Source of the DNA: Bizionia sp.
GTDB taxonomy: Bacteria; Bacteroidota; Bacteroidia; Flavobacteriales; Flavobacteriaceae
DNA: 14,363 bases
Direction: 5' to 3'
NCBI GenBank assembly: GCA_018067115.1
Contig: JAGPVI010000253.1
Location: 1 to 14,363, forward strand
Of the stretch, positions 1 to 7,587 are shown one piece after another. Made by a program: the position numbers and the translations under genes. Numbering within the stretch: position 1 is the first letter of the stretch; each line of letters begins with the position of its first letter. Under the pieces are notes generated by a model. The model had not been told where the DNA came from and ran no database searches. It was given only the letters and a program-made list of their open reading frames with translations.

Positions 1-726
1 TTGTGTAGATGCTTTTAAGGATTTACGATATTCATTTTCTTTATTATCAGGACATGCCATTAAAGTACTTATCCCGTGATTAAAGCGAATAAGTCCATTT
101 TCAGAAAAAATAACACCGCCTAAACCATTGCACCCGCTAAAGCCAGAATACGTTTTGTTTTGTGTGTTTACAGTTAAAGTTGGTAGTTTCTCGTTAAAAT
201 TGGATATAGAAACGGGAGTATTATTTATAGACTCCAAAACCCAAGTAGCACCCAAACGATTATCTAAAATATAATTACCAAAACCTTCAAAAGTTTTTGA
301 AGCAGCATCCATATTATCAATAAACTCAACTGTTGTTTTGTACTCTGGTTTATTTTCAATTTCATCGGGTAACTTTTGAGTAATAGTAATAACCACTTCA
401 CCTAAAGCCGAGGTCCCTTTGTAACGTTTTATATTGGCATCTGCTGCACGATTAATTGCAGGTGTTTTAATTTTAAAATTCTCGAAAGTACTGTCTTCCG
501 ATGAAAATGAAATAAACTGATTCGAAATATCTAGCGTCCATATAGAATCCGAACCAAAACCAATAAAGTAAGTAGATAGAGGTTTTGTAAGATCACTATC
601 ACTTGTTTTTTTCTTGTTAATTTCCGATTGCGTCGTGTTTTCGGAAGGCGCGGTTGTATCGTTTTTACAATTAAAAAGAACTGCGAAAAGAGTACACGTA
701 ATAACGGAAGCTAGAGATTTGTTCAT
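1..726 (-). CDS. Lipoprotein with COG3650-like and META (HslJ-like) domains, partial
   Basis: The reading frame is open from an ATG at 726 to the left edge (242 codons seen, C-terminus missing). Residues 1-20 form a short signal peptide ending in Cys20 (VLFNC). Asn at -1 is not a textbook lipobox, so lipidation is likely but not certain. A Ser/Thr/Asn/Lys-rich linker follows. Residues about 52-137 resemble the COG3650-type domain that often precedes META domains (IWTLDI, RAADANIKRY). From about 157 a META/HslJ domain begins, with its hallmarks SGCNGLGG (197-204) and TLMACPD (221-227). A META domain usually runs about 100 residues, so perhaps 20-30 are cut off. Members are envelope proteins, some linked to heat or motility stress; the molecular role is unclear. 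It lies 16 nt downstream of kdsA on the same strand and probably shares its transcript. No separate promoter is visible. Confidence 0.85.
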   Translation of the reverse strand, partial: MNKSLASVITCTLFAVLFNCKNDTTAPSENTTQSEINKKKTSDSDLTKPLSTYFIGFGSDSIWTLDISNQFISFSSEDSTFENFKIKTPAINRAADANIKRYKGTSALGEVVITITQKLPDEIENKPEYKTTVEFIDNMDAASKTFEGFGNYILDNRLGATWVLESINNTPVSISNFNEKLPTLTVNTQNKTYSGFSGCNGLGGVIFSENGLIRFNHGISTLMACPDNKENEYRKSLKASTQ

Positions 727-742
727 AAAAAGCTATGGGGAA

Positions 743-1561
743 TTATAATGTGTTTATTGTTTTTCTAATGGCTACTAAGTTAGATAATAAGTGTTCCAAA
801 TTATCTAAGTGCAACATATTAGCACCGTCACTTTTTGCATTTGCAGGATCGAAATGTGTTTCTATAAACAGGCCATCCACATTATTTACTATCCCGGCAC
901 GGGCAATTGTTTCTATCATATCTGGTCTGCCGCCTGTAACACCAATACTTTGATTTGGCTGTTGTAGCGAGTGGGTAACGTCTAGAATTGTTGGTGCATA
1001 TTCGCGCATTGTTGGGATACCTCTAAAATCGACAATCATATCTTGGTAGCCAAACATTGTCCCGCGATCGGTAATCCATGCTTTATCATTTCCAGCATCT
1101 TTTACTTTTTGTACGGCGTGTTTCATAGCCTCCGGACTCATAAACTGTCCTTTTTTAAGGTTTACCACTTTTCCTGTTTTTGCGGCAGCGACTACCAAAT
1201 CTGTTTGGCGCACTAAAAATGCAGGAATCTGTAAGACGTCTACATACTGCGCAGCAAGAGCAGCATCGCTAATTTCGTGAATGTCGGTAACAGTCGGTAC
1301 ATCAAATTTTTCGGAAACCTTTTTAAGAATTTCTAAGGCTTTTTCGTCGCCAATACCGGTAAAACTATCAATACGGCTACGGTTTGCTTTTTTAAAACTG
1401 CCTTTAAAAATAAAAGGAATTTGTAATGTATTGGTAATCGTTAATACTTTCTCGGCAATGCGATAGGCCATTTCTTCGCCTTCTATAGCACAAGGGCCAC
1501 ATAATAAAAAGAAGTTATTGCTATCGGTATGTTTTATTTTCGGAATATGTTGAAGTGTCAT
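743..1561 (-). CDS. kdsA: 3-deoxy-8-phosphooctulonate (Kdo-8-P) synthase
   Basis: Condenses phosphoenolpyruvate with arabinose-5-phosphate to Kdo-8-phosphate, the cytosolic first committed step to Kdo in the lipopolysaccharide inner core. The 272-residue length fits the family. Signature stretches are CGPCAIEGE (21-29), FKKANRSR (56-63), the PAFLVRQTDL region (113-122), KKGQF (136-140) and DRGTMFGY (165-172). Cys24 aligns with the metal-ligand Cys11 of Aquifex KdsA. The other expected ligands are present: His197 (DVTHS), Glu234 (IETHFDP) and Asp245 (KSDGAN). This is therefore the metal-dependent class, not the E. coli type, which has Asn at the cysteine position. The ATG at 1561 gives the expected N-terminus and lies 22 nt from a good -7 box. 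It heads a likely two-gene unit with the META lipoprotein. KdsB, KdsC and KdsD are not in the window. Confidence 0.97.
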   Translation of the reverse strand: MTLQHIPKIKHTDSNNFFLLCGPCAIEGEEMAYRIAEKVLTITNTLQIPFIFKGSFKKANRSRIDSFTGIGDEKALEILKKVSEKFDVPTVTDIHEISDAALAAQYVDVLQIPAFLVRQTDLVVAAAKTGKVVNLKKGQFMSPEAMKHAVQKVKDAGNDKAWITDRGTMFGYQDMIVDFRGIPTMREYAPTILDVTHSLQQPNQSIGVTGGRPDMIETIARAGIVNNVDGLFIETHFDPANAKSDGANMLHLDNLEHLLSNLVAIRKTINTL

Positions 1562-1582
1562 ATGATTTTTTTTATAATACTA

Positions 1583-1590
1583 CAAAGATA
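1583..1590 (-). promoter_or_regulatory. kdsA promoter, -7 box TATCTTTG
   Basis: On the minus strand this reads TATCTTTG, an exact match to the Bacteroidota -7 consensus TAnnTTTG, ending 22 nt before the kdsA ATG. A TTTTC tract about 17 bases further upstream could serve as the weak -33 element. The spacing to the start codon is like that at the other promoters in this window. Confidence 0.7.
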
Positions 1591-1647
1591 GTATTTGTAA
1601 TCGTACTGAAAACTTTTTTTAAGGCAGAAAAATGACTCAATTTTAGT

Positions 1648-1737
1648 CCCGCATTAGCGATAGTAGCGGCATCCTTTTTAACGCTTTAAAGCATTAAGGC
1701 TTAAAAAGATATAGTGAATAGCGCGGTCCTTTTTTTT
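1648..1737 (+). ncRNA. Candidate structured RNA or dispersed intergenic repeat with a terminator-like tail
   Basis: A long stem-loop lies between the divergent kdsA and typA genes. Bases 1674-1681 (CTTTTTAA) pair with 1701-1708 (TTAAAAAG). After one bulged C (1682), 1683-1689 pair with 1694-1700, including one G-T pair, leaving an AGCA loop (1690-1693). An outer helix CCGC (1649-1652) with GCGG (1723-1726) encloses an internal loop carrying GATAGTAGCGGCATC on the left and GATATAGTGAATAGC on the right. An uninterrupted T-run (1730-1737) follows, so the plus-strand transcript would end like a factor-independent terminator. No plus-strand gene precedes it. From memory, the motif CGGCATCC...GATATAG...AGCGGG recurs between genes in Flavobacteriaceae genomes, which argues for a dispersed element. 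Whether it is a stand-alone RNA, a mobile repeat or a terminator is not settled. Confidence 0.5.
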
Positions 1738-1798
1738 GATAAAAAAACAGGGAATGCTATTAATAAAAAAAATATATTATTTATTCATTTTTTATAAC

Positions 1799-1806
1799 TA
1801 ACTTTG
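1799..1806 (+). promoter_or_regulatory. typA promoter, -7 box TAACTTTG
   Basis: TAACTTTG matches TAnnTTTG exactly and ends 26 nt before the typA ATG. The upstream 40 bases are almost pure A/T. No convincing TTG-type -33 element stands out. Confidence 0.7.
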
Positions 1807-1831
1807 CACCCTTAAAAAAAGGCACCAATAT

Positions 1832-3631
1832 ATGGCTAAAATAATAAATATCGCAATTATTGCACACGTAGATCACGGGAAAACAACAGTGGTAGACAAG
1901 ATTATGTACCATTGTCAACTGTTTCGTGAGAACGAAAATACGGGAGATTTAATTCTTGATAACAACGATATCGAGCGAGAGCGTGGTATTACTATTACGT
2001 CTAAAAACGTATCTGTTATCTATAAGGATACTAAAATTAATATTATCGATACTCCTGGTCACGCCGATTTTGGTGGTGAAGTTGAACGTGTTTTAAATAT
2101 GGCCGATGGTGTTGTTTTATTAGTAGATGCTTTTGAAGGGCCAATGCCACAGACGCGTTTTGTACTTCAAAAAGCAATTGACTTAGGGTTAAAACCTTGT
2201 GTTGTTATTAATAAAGTAGATAAAGAAAACTGTACTCCGGAAGAGGTGCATGAAAAAGTGTTTGACTTAATGTTCGAATTAGGAGCAGAAGAGTGGCAGT
2301 TAGATTTCCCTGCAGTTTACGGTTCAGCTAAGAATAACTGGATGAGTACTGATTGGAGAAATGAAACGGATAATATTGAGCCATTATTAGATATGGTTAT
2401 CGAGCACGTACCAACTCCAAAATTTGATGAGGGTACAACGCAAATGTTAATAACATCTCTAGACTTTTCTTCGTTTACAGGTCGTATCGCGATTGGTAGA
2501 TTACAACGTGGAAGTTTAGTGGAAGGACAACAAATTTCGTTAGTAAAACGTGATGGGTCTATTAAGAAAGCAAAAATTAAAGAACTTTTTATATTTGAAG
2601 GTTTAGGCCGTAAAAAAGTAGAGAGTGTACAAACAGGAGATATTTGTGCTGTAACAGGTATTGAAGGTTTTGAGATTGGTGATACTATTGCTGACCTTGA
2701 AAACCCTGAAGGATTAAAATCGATTGCGATCGATGAGCCTACAATGAGTATGTTGTTTACAATTAACGATTCTCCTTTCTTTGGAAAAGATGGAAAGTTT
2801 GTAACGTCTAGACATATTAAGGAGCGCCTAGAAAAAGAATTAGAAAAAAACTTAGCACTTAGACTTGGTGAAACAGGAAGTGCCGATAAATTTATGGTGT
2901 TTGGCCGTGGGGTTTTACACTTATCGGTATTAATTGAAACTATGCGTCGTGAGGGTTACGAATTACAAATTGGGCAACCACAAGTAATTATAAAAGAAAT
3001 TGATGGTGTTAAATGTGAACCTATCGAGGAATTAACTATTGATTTACCAGAAAGTTTATCGGGTAGAGCTGTAGAATTTGTTACTATGCGTCGCGGTGAA
3101 ATGCTAAGTATGGAAGCAAAAGGAGAACGTATGATTTGCGAATTCTTAATTCCATCTCGTGGTATTATTGGTTTACGTAACCAATTATTAACAGCAACTG
3201 CCGGTGAGGCTATTATGGCACACCGTTACAAAGAGTACCAACCTTTAAAAGGTGATATTCCAGGACGTATTTCAGGATCTTTAGTATCTATGGAAAACGG
3301 AACAGCGATTCCTTATTCTATCGATAAATTACAAGATAGAGGTAAGTTCTTTGTAGAGCCAGGAGAAAATATTTACGAAGGTCAAGTAATTGGTGAGAAC
3401 TCTCGTCAAGATGATATGGCTGTAAATATTACAAAAGCTAAAAAACAGAGTAACGTACGTTCTTCGGGAGCAGATGATAAAGCGAAAATTGTACCAGCAA
3501 TTAAATTCTCTTTAGAAGAAGCTTTAGAATACATCCAAAAAGATGAGTATGTTGAAGTAACACCAAACCATTTACGTTTACGTAAAATATGGTTAAAAGA
3601 AACAGATCGTAAACGTAACAAGATTGTTTAA
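1832..3631 (+). CDS. typA: Translational GTPase TypA/BipA
   Basis: A ribosome-binding GTPase of the EF-G/LepA group, involved in ribosome assembly and stress adaptation. The 599 residues are the usual full length. The GTPase motifs are in order: P-loop AHVDHGKTT (11-19), switch I RERGITI (50-56), DTPGH (73-77), NKVD (127-130) and a G5 region around GSAKNN (164-169). Switch II follows as ADFGGEVERV. Domain II (about 205-300), the EF-G-like domains III and V, and the TypA-specific C-terminal domain (RGIIGLRNQLL, then NGTAIPYSIDKLQDRG) are all recognisable. The ATG at 1832 directly precedes the conserved KIINIAIIAHVDHGKTT start. It is transcribed alone or as first gene, with its own promoter and a strong terminator 24 nt after the stop. 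Confidence 0.98.
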   Translation: MAKIINIAIIAHVDHGKTTVVDKIMYHCQLFRENENTGDLILDNNDIERERGITITSKNVSVIYKDTKINIIDTPGHADFGGEVERVLNMADGVVLLVDAFEGPMPQTRFVLQKAIDLGLKPCVVINKVDKENCTPEEVHEKVFDLMFELGAEEWQLDFPAVYGSAKNNWMSTDWRNETDNIEPLLDMVIEHVPTPKFDEGTTQMLITSLDFSSFTGRIAIGRLQRGSLVEGQQISLVKRDGSIKKAKIKELFIFEGLGRKKVESVQTGDICAVTGIEGFEIGDTIADLENPEGLKSIAIDEPTMSMLFTINDSPFFGKDGKFVTSRHIKERLEKELEKNLALRLGETGSADKFMVFGRGVLHLSVLIETMRREGYELQIGQPQVIIKEIDGVKCEPIEELTIDLPESLSGRAVEFVTMRRGEMLSMEAKGERMICEFLIPSRGIIGLRNQLLTATAGEAIMAHRYKEYQPLKGDIPGRISGSLVSMENGTAIPYSIDKLQDRGKFFVEPGENIYEGQVIGENSRQDDMAVNITKAKKQSNVRSSGADDKAKIVPAIKFSLEEALEYIQKDEYVEVTPNHLRLRKIWLKETDRKRNKIV

Positions 3632-3654
3632 TTTACAGATACTGTAACATTTTT

Positions 3655-3692
3655 AAAAAGAGGAACTCTAGCATAGAGTTCCTCTTTTTTTT
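3655..3692 (+). terminator. Rho-independent terminator of typA
   Basis: A perfect 16-bp stem (3655-3670 with 3674-3689) encloses a three-base GCA loop and runs into T residues through 3692. The A-run on the left arm pairs with the T-tract, so it could work on both strands, but the only gene pointing into it is typA. Confidence 0.93.
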
Positions 3693-3754
3693 ATTTAACT
3701 TAGATTTATATCCTATGTGATGGGGTGTTCTATGCTAACTTAAATTAAAATGAA

Positions 3755-4009
3755 ATGGAGTTATTTGGAATTACAGGTACAGAATATGTAGGGTATTTGG
3801 CTTCAATTATGGTCTTGTTATCTTTTACAATGAAAGATGTTGTGAAACTTCGTTTAGTAAATATGATTGGTTGTTTCTTATTTGTAGTGTATGGCTTTTT
3901 AATGCCATCGTTACGTGTGGGACTGCCCGTAATTATTGCTAATGGTGCTATATTTTTAGTTAATTTTTATTTTGCTGTTTTAAAACGACCTAAAGTAAAT
4001 GTTGAGTAA
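3755..4009 (+). CDS. Small YgjV-like inner-membrane protein
   Basis: The 84-residue protein is almost entirely three hydrophobic segments: about 10-25 (YVGYLASIMVLLSF), 32-50 (LRLVNMIGCFLFVVYGF) and 56-76 (GLPVIIANGAIFLVNFYF). The pattern of short helices, with an RLVN...G..LFVVYG motif and a VIIANGAI motif, resembles the Imp-YgjV family of small membrane proteins, which also has distant likeness to half-transporters of the SemiSWEET type. No substrate is known and I infer none. Another ATG at 3750 is in a different frame and soon meets a stop, so 3755 is the better start. It stands between the typA terminator and the polysaccharide locus. A weak -7-like TAACTTAA (3736-3743) is the only promoter candidate. 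Confidence 0.75.
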   Translation: MELFGITGTEYVGYLASIMVLLSFTMKDVVKLRLVNMIGCFLFVVYGFLMPSLRVGLPVIIANGAIFLVNFYFAVLKRPKVNVE

Positions 4010-4154
4010 TTATAAATCTAAGTTTTATTTTGAATTTCCTCATTCATTTTTCTGTTATAAATAGTATAGATTGAGAAACTTTCTAATTAAATAAATACTA
4101 TTATTCCTAATAAATTGAGTACTTTCAACCTTTAAAACCTAATATCAAAACACT

Positions 4155-5126
4155 ATTTTTTTAGTACTACCATACCAGTCCGAACACAAGGAGCTTTGGA
4201 ATAATTTTATCCATAAAGCTAAGAACGCCACATTTTTATTCCATCGTGATTTTATGGAATATCATAACGACCGTTTTGTTGATGCTTCGCTATTGATTTT
4301 TAAAAATGAAAAACTAATAGCTGTTTTTCCTGCGAATAAAGTTGAGAATACAGTAATCTCTCATCAAGGATTAACGTATGGCGGATTACTTTTTGATTCC
4401 AATTTGAAATTTAATCATGTTTTAAACATTTTTAAAGTTGTACTGAAGCATTTGTCCGACGCAAATATAACTACCTTAGGCTTAAAATTATTACCCAATA
4501 TATATGCGAGTTCACCCAACGACGAGCTTAAGTATCTTATGTTTATCCTGCAGGCAAAATTAGAACGACGAGATGTGCTATCGGTGATACAGCTTTCGGA
4601 AGTGGTAAAGCGGTCTAAAGATAGGAAAGAAGGCTATAAACGCGGACTTAAAATGGGCTTGGTTGTAAAAGAAGAACAGCAGCTTAAGACGTTCTGGAAA
4701 GATCTTTTGGAAGTGAATTTAAAAGAAAAGTACAAAACAAAGCCGGTGCATAGTTTAGAAGAAATTCAGCAATTAAAAGCTGTTTTTCCAAATGCAATTC
4801 GTCAATTTAATGTATATTATAACCATGTATTAGTTGCTGGTACTACTATTTTTGAAACCGAGCACGTGGCACACTCTCAATACATATCTGGAAATCAGGA
4901 CAATAATAAATTAGGAAGTTTAGATTTTCTACATTGTTACTTAATAGATACCGTTTTTAAGGATAAAAGGTATTTCGATTTTGGTATTTCTAACGAAAAT
5001 GCGGGTAAAAACATAAACTCAGGATTATTATATTGGAAAGAAGGTTTTGGTGCGCGAGCGATTACTCAAGATTTTTATAGTATACAAACCAATAAGCATA
5101 CCCTTTTAGATGCCGTATTATTATGA
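4155..5126 (+). CDS. FemAB/GNAT-like acyltransferase, start codon non-canonical
   Basis: The C-terminal part looks like the FemAB-like/Acetyltransf_6 fold: AHSQYISGN, LGSLDFLHCYLI, a FDFGISNENAG stretch and YWKEGFGAR. The flavobacterial relatives I recall start about 33 residues before the first ATG (4254), and those residues are present here in frame (YQSEHKELWNNFIHKAKNA and onward). The frame opens after a TAA at 4140-4142 and contains no ATG, GTG or TTG before 4254. ATT at 4155 sits where the start is expected and would give 323 residues; starting at 4254 gives 290 and removes the conserved N-terminus. The stop overlaps the next gene by four bases (ATGA), so the two are translationally coupled. 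From this context I infer N-acylation of the amino sugar made by the neighbour, but an aminoacyl or other acyl transfer is possible. The remainder is intact with no frameshift. Confidence 0.75.
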   Translation: MFLVLPYQSEHKELWNNFIHKAKNATFLFHRDFMEYHNDRFVDASLLIFKNEKLIAVFPANKVENTVISHQGLTYGGLLFDSNLKFNHVLNIFKVVLKHLSDANITTLGLKLLPNIYASSPNDELKYLMFILQAKLERRDVLSVIQLSEVVKRSKDRKEGYKRGLKMGLVVKEEQQLKTFWKDLLEVNLKEKYKTKPVHSLEEIQQLKAVFPNAIRQFNVYYNHVLVAGTTIFETEHVAHSQYISGNQDNNKLGSLDFLHCYLIDTVFKDKRYFDFGISNENAGKNINSGLLYWKEGFGARAITQDFYSIQTNKHTLLDAVLL

Positions 5127-6223
5127 TTAAATTTTTAGACTTACACAAAATAAATGCACGATTCGAGTCGCAATTTCAAGAACAATTTCAGCAATTTTTA
5201 GATTCTGGACATTATGTTCTAGGTAACGGCGTGTCGCAATTTGAAACCAATTTTGCTGCTTATTGTGGCTCTAACCAAGCAATAGGGGTTAGCAATGGTC
5301 TAGATGCATTATTGCTTATTTTTAAAGGCTATTTAGAATTAGGTGTTTTGCAAAAAGGAGACGAGGTTCTTGTGCCTGCAAATACATATATCGCTTCTAT
5401 AATTGCTATTATTAATTCTGGACTGAAACCTGTTTTTGTAGAACCAAATATTTCAACTTTCAATATAGAACCTTTAGCAATCAAAGAGCAATTAACACCT
5501 AAAACCAAAGCGATTTTAGCAGTTCATTTATACGGACAATTATGTAATATGGAAGCTATAATCTATATGTGTAAAACACATAATTTGCTTTTAATAGAAG
5601 ATGCCGCACAAGCGCACGGAGCTCAAGATGATAACGACGTTCGTGCAGGTAATTTTGGAGACGCCGCAGCATTTAGTTTTTACCCTAGTAAGAACCTTGG
5701 TGCACTAGGAGATGCTGGTGCTGTTACCACTAATAATGAAGAGCTAGCAACTGTAATTAAGCAACTGCGTAATTATGGAACTTCTTCTAAATACGTTAAC
5801 GAACGCGTAGGTTTTAATAACCGATTAGATGAGATACAAGCGCGATTTTTGGATGTTAAATTACAAAGTCTAGACAGCGATAATGATAAAAGGCGTGCTG
5901 TTGCCAAACAGTACTTACAGCATATAGAAAATAAAAAAGTTACATTGCCTTACTACAATGGAACTAAAAACCACGTGTTTCACTTATTTGTAGTTTTGGT
6001 ACAAAATCGCGATGCATTTATAAAGTATTTAAAAGATAATGGAGTAGAAGCGGCGATACATTATCCTGTTGCACCACATCATCAAAACGCATTAAAAAAA
6101 TATAACACATTGTCTTTGCCAATCACCGAAAAGATTCATAGAAACTGTGTGAGTTTACCTATTAGTCCTGTAATGGAAGCTTTTGAAGTGGAGAGAATTA
6201 TAAGCCTCGTAAATGCCTATTAA
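5123..6223 (+). CDS. DegT/DnrJ/EryC1-family sugar aminotransferase (FdtB/QdtB-like)
   Basis: A PLP-dependent cytosolic aminotransferase acting on nucleotide keto-sugars. The 366 residues match the family. The PLP lysine is Lys190 in SFYPSKNLGALGDAG; Asp160 (IEDAAQAHG) should hold the pyridine nitrogen and Gln163 stacks near it. SNGLDAL (57-63), rather than the GTAAL of ArnB-type enzymes, is what I recall for the C-3 aminotransferases TylB, QdtB and FdtB. The C-terminal NNRLDEIQA and HYPVAPHHQ motifs are also typical. The FdtA/QdtA-type ketoisomerase at 9886 supports a 3-amino-3,6-dideoxyhexose product, with glutamate as likely amino donor. The stereochemistry (Qui3N or Fuc3N) cannot be read from the sequence. 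It overlaps the acyltransferase stop by ATGA and is followed directly by the flippase. Confidence 0.9.
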   Translation: MIKFLDLHKINARFESQFQEQFQQFLDSGHYVLGNGVSQFETNFAAYCGSNQAIGVSNGLDALLLIFKGYLELGVLQKGDEVLVPANTYIASIIAIINSGLKPVFVEPNISTFNIEPLAIKEQLTPKTKAILAVHLYGQLCNMEAIIYMCKTHNLLLIEDAAQAHGAQDDNDVRAGNFGDAAAFSFYPSKNLGALGDAGAVTTNNEELATVIKQLRNYGTSSKYVNERVGFNNRLDEIQARFLDVKLQSLDSDNDKRRAVAKQYLQHIENKKVTLPYYNGTKNHVFHLFVVLVQNRDAFIKYLKDNGVEAAIHYPVAPHHQNALKKYNTLSLPITEKIHRNCVSLPISPVMEAFEVERIISLVNAY

Positions 6224-7531
6224 TTGAAAAACATAATTAAATATTTAAAGACGAATGTTTTAATTAAGATCGCATCGCTTAATTCCATTTCTGTACTTAT
6301 TAAAATCTTAGCAGGGTTTTTAACTTCAAAATTTATCGCCATTTTTCTTGGTGCTGAAGGCTTGGCGCTAGTCGGAAACTTAAGAAATTTTGTTAGTGTA
6401 GCACAAAGCTTTTCGGTCTTAGGGCTTTATAATGGCGTGATAAAGTATGTCGCACAATTTAAAAATAATACAGCAGAGTTAACTAAGACGCTATCTACGG
6501 CTTATTTTTCGGGAGTGTTTGCTACCATTGTAGTGTCTATTCTCTGTTATTTTAATGCTGAAACTTTAAGTCAGCATATTTTTCAAGAGTATTATAATTT
6601 CGCCTATGTTATAAAAATATTTGCTGTCGCACTTCCGTTTTACGCACTTAATACACTCATTTTTGTCATTTTAAACGGCTTGTCTAAGTTTAAATACCTT
6701 ATTTTTTTTAATGGTGTAGGGCAAATTTTAGGGGCCTCGATAACTATTTTATTAATTTGGCAGCGGCAATTGGAAGGAGCTTTAATAGCAGTCGTAACGA
6801 CAGAAGCTTTGCTGCTGTTAATTACGGGTATTGTTGTTATAAAAGAAAAACAATATCTCTCTTATTTTAAGCTAAGTCAATTTAGCTTTAAAGTCGTAAA
6901 ACAATTAAGTTCTTATTCTGGGATGGCTTTATTTTCGGCACTTTTAATTCCATTTGTGGCCATAAGTATTCGTACGTACATTATAGATACTGTAAGTTTG
7001 GAAGATGCTGGTATGTGGGAAGCTATTACACGTATTTCTAAATATTACCTCATGTTTGTAGCGTCCTTATTAACGCTGTATGTGTTACCGCGTTTTTCTG
7101 AAGTAACAACCGATAAAGGGTTTAGAAAAGAGGTGTTTCATTTCTATAAAACCATAATGCCAATTTTTGGGTTAGGACTTATTCTCATTTATTTTTTACG
7201 ACATTTTATAGTTCAGATTTTATTTTCCAAAGCCTTTGCTCCCGTAGAAGATTTGTTTTTATGGCAATTACTAGGTGATTTTGTAAAAGTATTATCATTG
7301 GTTATCTCGTATCAGTTTTTAGCAAAGAAAATGTTTTGGCATTATATATTAACGGAAGCATTTTCACTTATAGTATTGTATTTTTCAAGTCTATATTTTA
7401 TAGATTATTATGGCGCAAAAGGTGCAACAATAGCGCATTTTGTAACTTATGTGTTGTATTATATTGTTGTACTGGTTGTTTTTAGTACGTCGTTATTTGG
7501 TAATAAACGGGAAAGAGAAGTAATCGAGTAA
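6224..7531 (+). CDS. wzx: Wzx-type polysaccharide flippase
   Basis: A 435-residue polytopic inner-membrane protein with about twelve hydrophobic segments, of the MATE/MOP-type polysaccharide flippase family that moves undecaprenyl-linked repeat units outward. The N-terminal stretch LTSKFIAIFLGAEGLALVGN and the following FSVLGLYNGVIKYVAQF are characteristic of O-antigen translocases in Bacteroidota. The start is TTG, directly abutting the TAA of the aminotransferase and in the same frame. No ATG occurs in frame before the codon in EDAGMWEAI deep in the protein, so TTG is the only sensible choice. Translation presumably depends on termination-reinitiation from the gene before. It ends the first plus-strand block of the sugar locus and faces a minus-strand glycosyltransferase. 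Confidence 0.9.
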   Translation: MKNIIKYLKTNVLIKIASLNSISVLIKILAGFLTSKFIAIFLGAEGLALVGNLRNFVSVAQSFSVLGLYNGVIKYVAQFKNNTAELTKTLSTAYFSGVFATIVVSILCYFNAETLSQHIFQEYYNFAYVIKIFAVALPFYALNTLIFVILNGLSKFKYLIFFNGVGQILGASITILLIWQRQLEGALIAVVTTEALLLLITGIVVIKEKQYLSYFKLSQFSFKVVKQLSSYSGMALFSALLIPFVAISIRTYIIDTVSLEDAGMWEAITRISKYYLMFVASLLTLYVLPRFSEVTTDKGFRKEVFHFYKTIMPIFGLGLILIYFLRHFIVQILFSKAFAPVEDLFLWQLLGDFVKVLSLVISYQFLAKKMFWHYILTEAFSLIVLYFSSLYFIDYYGAKGATIAHFVTYVLYYIVVLVVFSTSLFGNKREREVIE

Positions 7532-7545
7532 CAGGCTTTTATATG

Positions 7546-7560
7546 ACCAAACCGGTTGGT
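7546..7560. repeat. Short near-palindrome between convergent genes
   Basis: ACCAAACCGGTTGGT lies 14 nt after the wzx stop and about 27 nt before the end of the opposing gene. It could form a five-base-pair hairpin (ACCAA/TTGGT). There is no T-run on either side, so it is at best a weak terminator and may be chance. Confidence 0.25.
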
Positions 7561-7587
7561 AGTTCCACAAACAGACGTGATAAAAAT

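Noticed and set aside
735..953. Plus-strand open frame of 72 codons
   Set aside because: It lies almost wholly antisense to kdsA, has no domain and no promoter; it is a shadow.
4060..4102. Inverted repeat AATAGTAT/ATACTATT
   Set aside because: Eight A/T-rich bases with a 27-base spacer and no T-run after it; readily expected by chance.
4010..4154. Search for a small gene, riboswitch or terminator in the gap before the acyltransferase
   Set aside because: No coding frame with a start, no stable stem and no exact TAnnTTTG box; only a TATTTTG one base short of the consensus spacing.
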